Below are positions 60,972 to 64,000 of a stretch of DNA of 64,000 bases, piece after piece. The stretch covers positions 6,159,544 to 6,223,543 of the forward strand of contig JAQFVV010012441.1 in assembly GCA_028023455.1 (NCBI GenBank). Reading direction: 5' to 3'. How positions within the stretch are numbered: the stretch's first letter is position 1; each line of letters begins with the position of its first letter. This stretch comes from Epiperipatus broadwayi. Lineage: Eukaryota > Onychophora > Udeonychophora > Euonychophora > Peripatidae. Below the pieces are notes generated by a model that saw only the letters and a list, made by a program, of their open reading frames with translations, searched no databases and was not told where the DNA came from. A program made the translations under genes and the position numbers.

Positions 60972-62379
60972 ATGTTACTAAAAATTTTTAAATTACTACT
61001 AATTAACAATTCCTGAGGCTAAGTAAATTTTCCTCATAAACCTATAATAGCTCTTTTGTTGGGGGTCTTTGAAATAAAAGGGGTCCTCTTTTACTTTAAA
61101 AACAAGTTCTTACACTCAAAAAGCTATTTCTATAGGTGTGAGAATGTAAAAAAATAGTATCTTTTTTGACATTCTGCAAATAATATTTTGATCTCTCCAA
61201 ATAGTTGTATATGTTGAATTAAATGTTTGTATGGGTTGTTATTGTAATAATGAATAGAAATGATGATATAATATCCATTTAATAGATAAACTTTACCTTT
61301 TGATGTTACTAAAAAACTATTAATTACTACATGACATTATATTTATTCATTATTAAAATATTATTTATCATTATTTGTATAACGTGTTAATTTATTATGG
61401 AGTTTTAGAAGTGAGTGAAATATCTCCACTCTATAGATTTAATATCAGTTATTTAATTAAAGATCAATTTACATTGAAAAATGGAAAGACTGATTTAAAT
61501 TATCACTCTGGCTGTTATTGTTCTAGTTAAGTAAATAAAAAGATCTGAAATGCGTCCAGAGGTGGTCCACTCTCTTATTGTAAAAGTTATCAAATTTGGT
61601 AGCTAGAGGGCAGTTCAATTATTATTTAAGATAGATTTGGTAAATTTCACATGACCTTACATATATATAACTAATGTATGTAGTATGGATGCAATTTTTA
61701 TTTATTTGTAACTAATTTGGAACCTATTATCAATATTTTATTATTCTTGATGCATTAAGCTAATCCTTTCATTTTTCTGGAATCTTTTTCCAAAATCATA
61801 TCTTTTGTATCTTTCTCAAGCTATGTTTGACTAATAAACTACTTTTTCTAAAAAAAACTACATATTTCTTTTACATTTCTTTTTTTAAAACAGTTTATTA
61901 AGTTTATTCATATTCTATTGATTAAGTATGTCCATTACTGAAGTTGTCTTATTAGCTTCTTATCACACCAGCTTATTATTACAAATCATTCTCTTTGGAT
62001 TAACATACGTGTAGAATGCCAAATTTTAGTTTTTAAAATTCATTAATCACACCATAATTCCATCAATTACTATCATATAACCTCCCAAGAAGTAAATTTA
62101 TTAGATTAATTTACTAGTAGACATTCAGTGAATATTATTTCAGTCATTGCATTTAATGTAAAGAAAATTTAATCTAATCTAATCCACACTTTATATCTCA
62201 TATTCATTATATTTCAAAAGATTTAGGAATCAACATACCATGAGAATAGTTAAAAATTAAAATACAATTTATCTCAATTAATTATACAGAATTTTGCAGA
62301 AAAATGAAAATAATGTCCAACCAAATATCTTTTTAATTATTTTTTTATTACTACTAATAATAAATAGTGACTCATAAAT
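60972..62379. other. AT-rich sequence, nothing recognised
   Basis: The block GAATAGAAAT...TTTACCTTTTGATGTTACTAA at 61245-61310 repeats the flanks of the element at 60480 (60425-60475 plus 60965-60990). The latter was therefore inserted into a member of a further dispersed repeat. Confidence 0.45.
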
Positions 62380-62493
62380 GACTATGGCCATCTCATACTT
62401 AAAAAAGAAAAAAAAACAAAGATGAAGCGAGAGAAAAATGCTCTAAAAATGAGTTGTGTGATGATTACACAAACTAATTGATAAATATAAATA
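62380..62493 (-). repeat. LINE 3' end, outer part
   Basis: The sequence GACTATGGCCATCTCATAC, then GCTCTAAAAATGAG and GTGATGATTACACAAAC, matches the 3' end of the LINE at 29560-29680 (GAGTATGGC, CTGCTCTAGAAATT, GTAATGATTAAACAAAC). The LINE continues at 63635 after an insertion. Confidence 0.6.
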
Positions 62494-63632
62494 CACCTGG
62501 GTTTCTTTTTATGCAGAATTATTTAATACAATTTTGAAGTTACGTGTTTCATGTTTCACTGGAAGTCGAACTCTGATAATGCGCTATTACTTTAAATAAT
62601 AAATTTTGCACACTTACATTATATTGAAAGTAATAGCACATTATTGGAATTAGACTTTTATCTTAGTAATTTCAATGTTTTAAGTGCTTTATAATAGTAA
62701 GATTTTATGCAATAATTAAATTAAAATCACGATTTCCACATTTTATGAAAACACACATTAAATTTTACAAGATTCTAAGGTAAATTTGTTCAAACATTGT
62801 GCGTGTTAATTTTGCATTTTAAATCACATTCTGTTTTTGCTTTTTAAAAAAGAACGTAATCAATTATTAATCATTTAGTGTCCACAAGTTTATTTTTAAA
62901 AGGTGAGTAATAGCAGTGGGCACAATTAAATTTGACAATTAAAAATTAAAATCTGGTTTTTAATTGTAATTAACAATTTAAATATTACTTACAGTGATTT
63001 GAAATTAATGTGATGTAAAATGAAATTTGATTTTTAAATGGAATTGAAAATTAAAGACAAAAATAATAATTTAATTTTTAGTTGTTAGTTCTAATTAAAT
63101 TTTTCCCAGCAGTGGTAACTAAATGTCTTTTTATTATCCTAAGTCTAAGTTCATAAACAATTAATAAAATCATTGTCTCAAAGATTAATTACTAATTACA
63201 TTGTCAACAGAAAACCATTAACACAACATGAGAATGAACTTGGTGCTAGTTGTATTTCCAGTTTGCAAACGAACGTGTTTTTCGGCAAATAGCGATAATA
63301 ATTAAAACGTGTATAAAAAATGTAAATTACTGTACAGTAAATTATGCATAAAATATATTATTTTGAATAAAATTAAATATAGTTAAAAAAAGTTTGTCTT
63401 GTATCAATTTTTTTCAAATTTGAACTTTTTTATTAGTCATATTTTATTTTCTTATTTTTTTTTGCACGAATTTTAAAATAATTTTACATTGGTGCTTTGC
63501 TTTTACGCGAATTTTGAAAAATCACAGATCACATCCCCCCTTTTTCAATGTAAGTTACATCTATTTTTGCGTGATTTCATTTGCGCATGTTTTCTGAGGA
63601 ACCTATCTATCGCTTAAAACGAGACCCAGGTG
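62494..63632. mobile_element. TA-flanked DNA transposon (Tc1/mariner/pogo-like), non-autonomous
   Basis: Terminal inverted repeats CACCTGGGTTTC (62494 onward) and GAGACCCAGGTG (to 63632) lie between TA dinucleotides (62492-62493 and 63633-63634). Joining the flanks restores the LINE 3' region. Near the right end, AAATTCGCGTAAAAGCAAAG resembles the subterminal sequence of pogo-type elements. No transposase frame is present. A second hairpin element is nested at about 62914-63114. Confidence 0.65.
62914..63114. repeat. Nested hAT-like hairpin (MITE)
   Basis: CAGTGGGCACAATTAAATTT on the left faces AAATTTTTCCCAGCAGTG on the right. The interior is rich in AATTAAAAATTAAAA and its complement. CAGTG ends are hAT-like. 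An 8 bp target duplication is not clear. Confidence 0.4.
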
Positions 63633-63634
63633 TA

Positions 63635-64000
63635 TTCCCACTTTTATGTTTATCTGATATTTTATATCTTTTACTATCTTTATTGGAATATTTTTATCAC
63701 TGAGACTTTTCAATACCATATTTAAATGTAGTTCTTCAATGCATTCTATTGTTTTTTATATCTTCCCAGTGGAAAAATTGCAACTTTTTGAATATCATTG
63801 ACTAAATCATTATCATGTAAATGGGGCTTGCCTCTCCCACAAAAATCATTCTCAAGTTTACCATAAATAACCTTTCATAAATATTTCATGGTTCATTCAT
63901 ATGACATGTCTAATCCAGGAAAATATGATTTTACAATAGTGGAATCTCTAGTATTACATCCAGTTATTTGAAAACATTTTCATTAACTTGTGATCGTGCC
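63635..64000 (-). pseudogene. LINE ORF2 C-terminal fragment, continues beyond the window
   Basis: On the minus strand, near 63915-63885, IRHVIRMNHE matches the GHVxRM motif. Near 63870-63800, VIYGKLENDFCGRGKPHLHD matches the LLYGEL...GRPRLRYKD region that follows RT in many animal LINEs. Frameshifts and stops show it is dead. The 5' part of the element would lie past 64000. Confidence 0.8.

Overview
The window reads as intergenic or intronic DNA from a repeat-rich, strongly AT-rich invertebrate animal genome. No prokaryotic features are present: no operons, no ribosome binding sites and no long ORFs apart from microsatellite artefacts. The elements are metazoan in type: tRNA-only SINEs, decayed LINE reverse transcriptases, Penelope-like elements (PLEs) with a GIY-YIG endonuclease, non-autonomous LTR retrotransposons, and cut-and-paste transposons with TTAA or TA target sites. 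I cannot name the species. I found no intact host gene; the only coding traces I recognise belong to mobile elements, and one decayed ORF block (52341-53030) is unassigned.

Layout. 1-6660: AT-rich DNA, a SINE, a hairpin element and a 2.2 kb foldback (4472-6652). A piggyBac-like element (4561-5854) interrupts the foldback and itself carries a 350 bp inverted-repeat element. 8285-8960: a Penelope-like endonuclease remnant with a SINE inserted in its 3' tail. 10300-11400: a LINE RT remnant, then a repeat carrying a hammerhead-like ribozyme. 12467-17400: a young 4.9 kb non-autonomous LTR element on the minus strand. 17963-22918: tandem-repeat-rich DNA, unassigned. 22919-29550: a second, older 6.6 kb non-autonomous LTR element on the plus strand, with an inverted duplication of its LTR end at the primer site. 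29560-33235: a decayed LINE on the minus strand. 33840-36730: AAT and a 665 bp AAG microsatellite. 39249-43165: a SINE and three Penelope fragments, one pair head to head. 47370-48905: nested inverted repeats holding two different hammerhead families. 49067-50401: a solo LTR. 51655-53355: a Penelope fragment, the decayed unknown ORF and a hammerhead-repeat fragment. 53981-56622: an LTR-like segment interrupted by a foldback that carries hammerhead sequences. 60216-60971: hairpin elements. 62380-64000: a LINE 3' end interrupted by a TA-flanked transposon.

The main discovery is a set of type I hammerhead ribozyme-like motifs in dispersed repeats, seen at several sites on both strands. In family 1 (11121, 42613, 47472, 47911, 55860, 55971) the core CUGAUGA / GAAA brackets a UGCU-loop-AGCA helix. 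The outer helix is rebuilt by compensatory changes in different copies. In family 2 (48128 minus, 48599 plus) the plus copy keeps an intact core, a GUC cleavage triplet, a 2 bp helix III and a helix I split by an internal loop. One family 1 copy lies directly downstream of a Penelope endonuclease on the same strand. That fits the known link between hammerhead ribozymes and Penelope-like terminal repeats. Many element borders in the window fall in short (TA)n runs, which seem to act as insertion havens.
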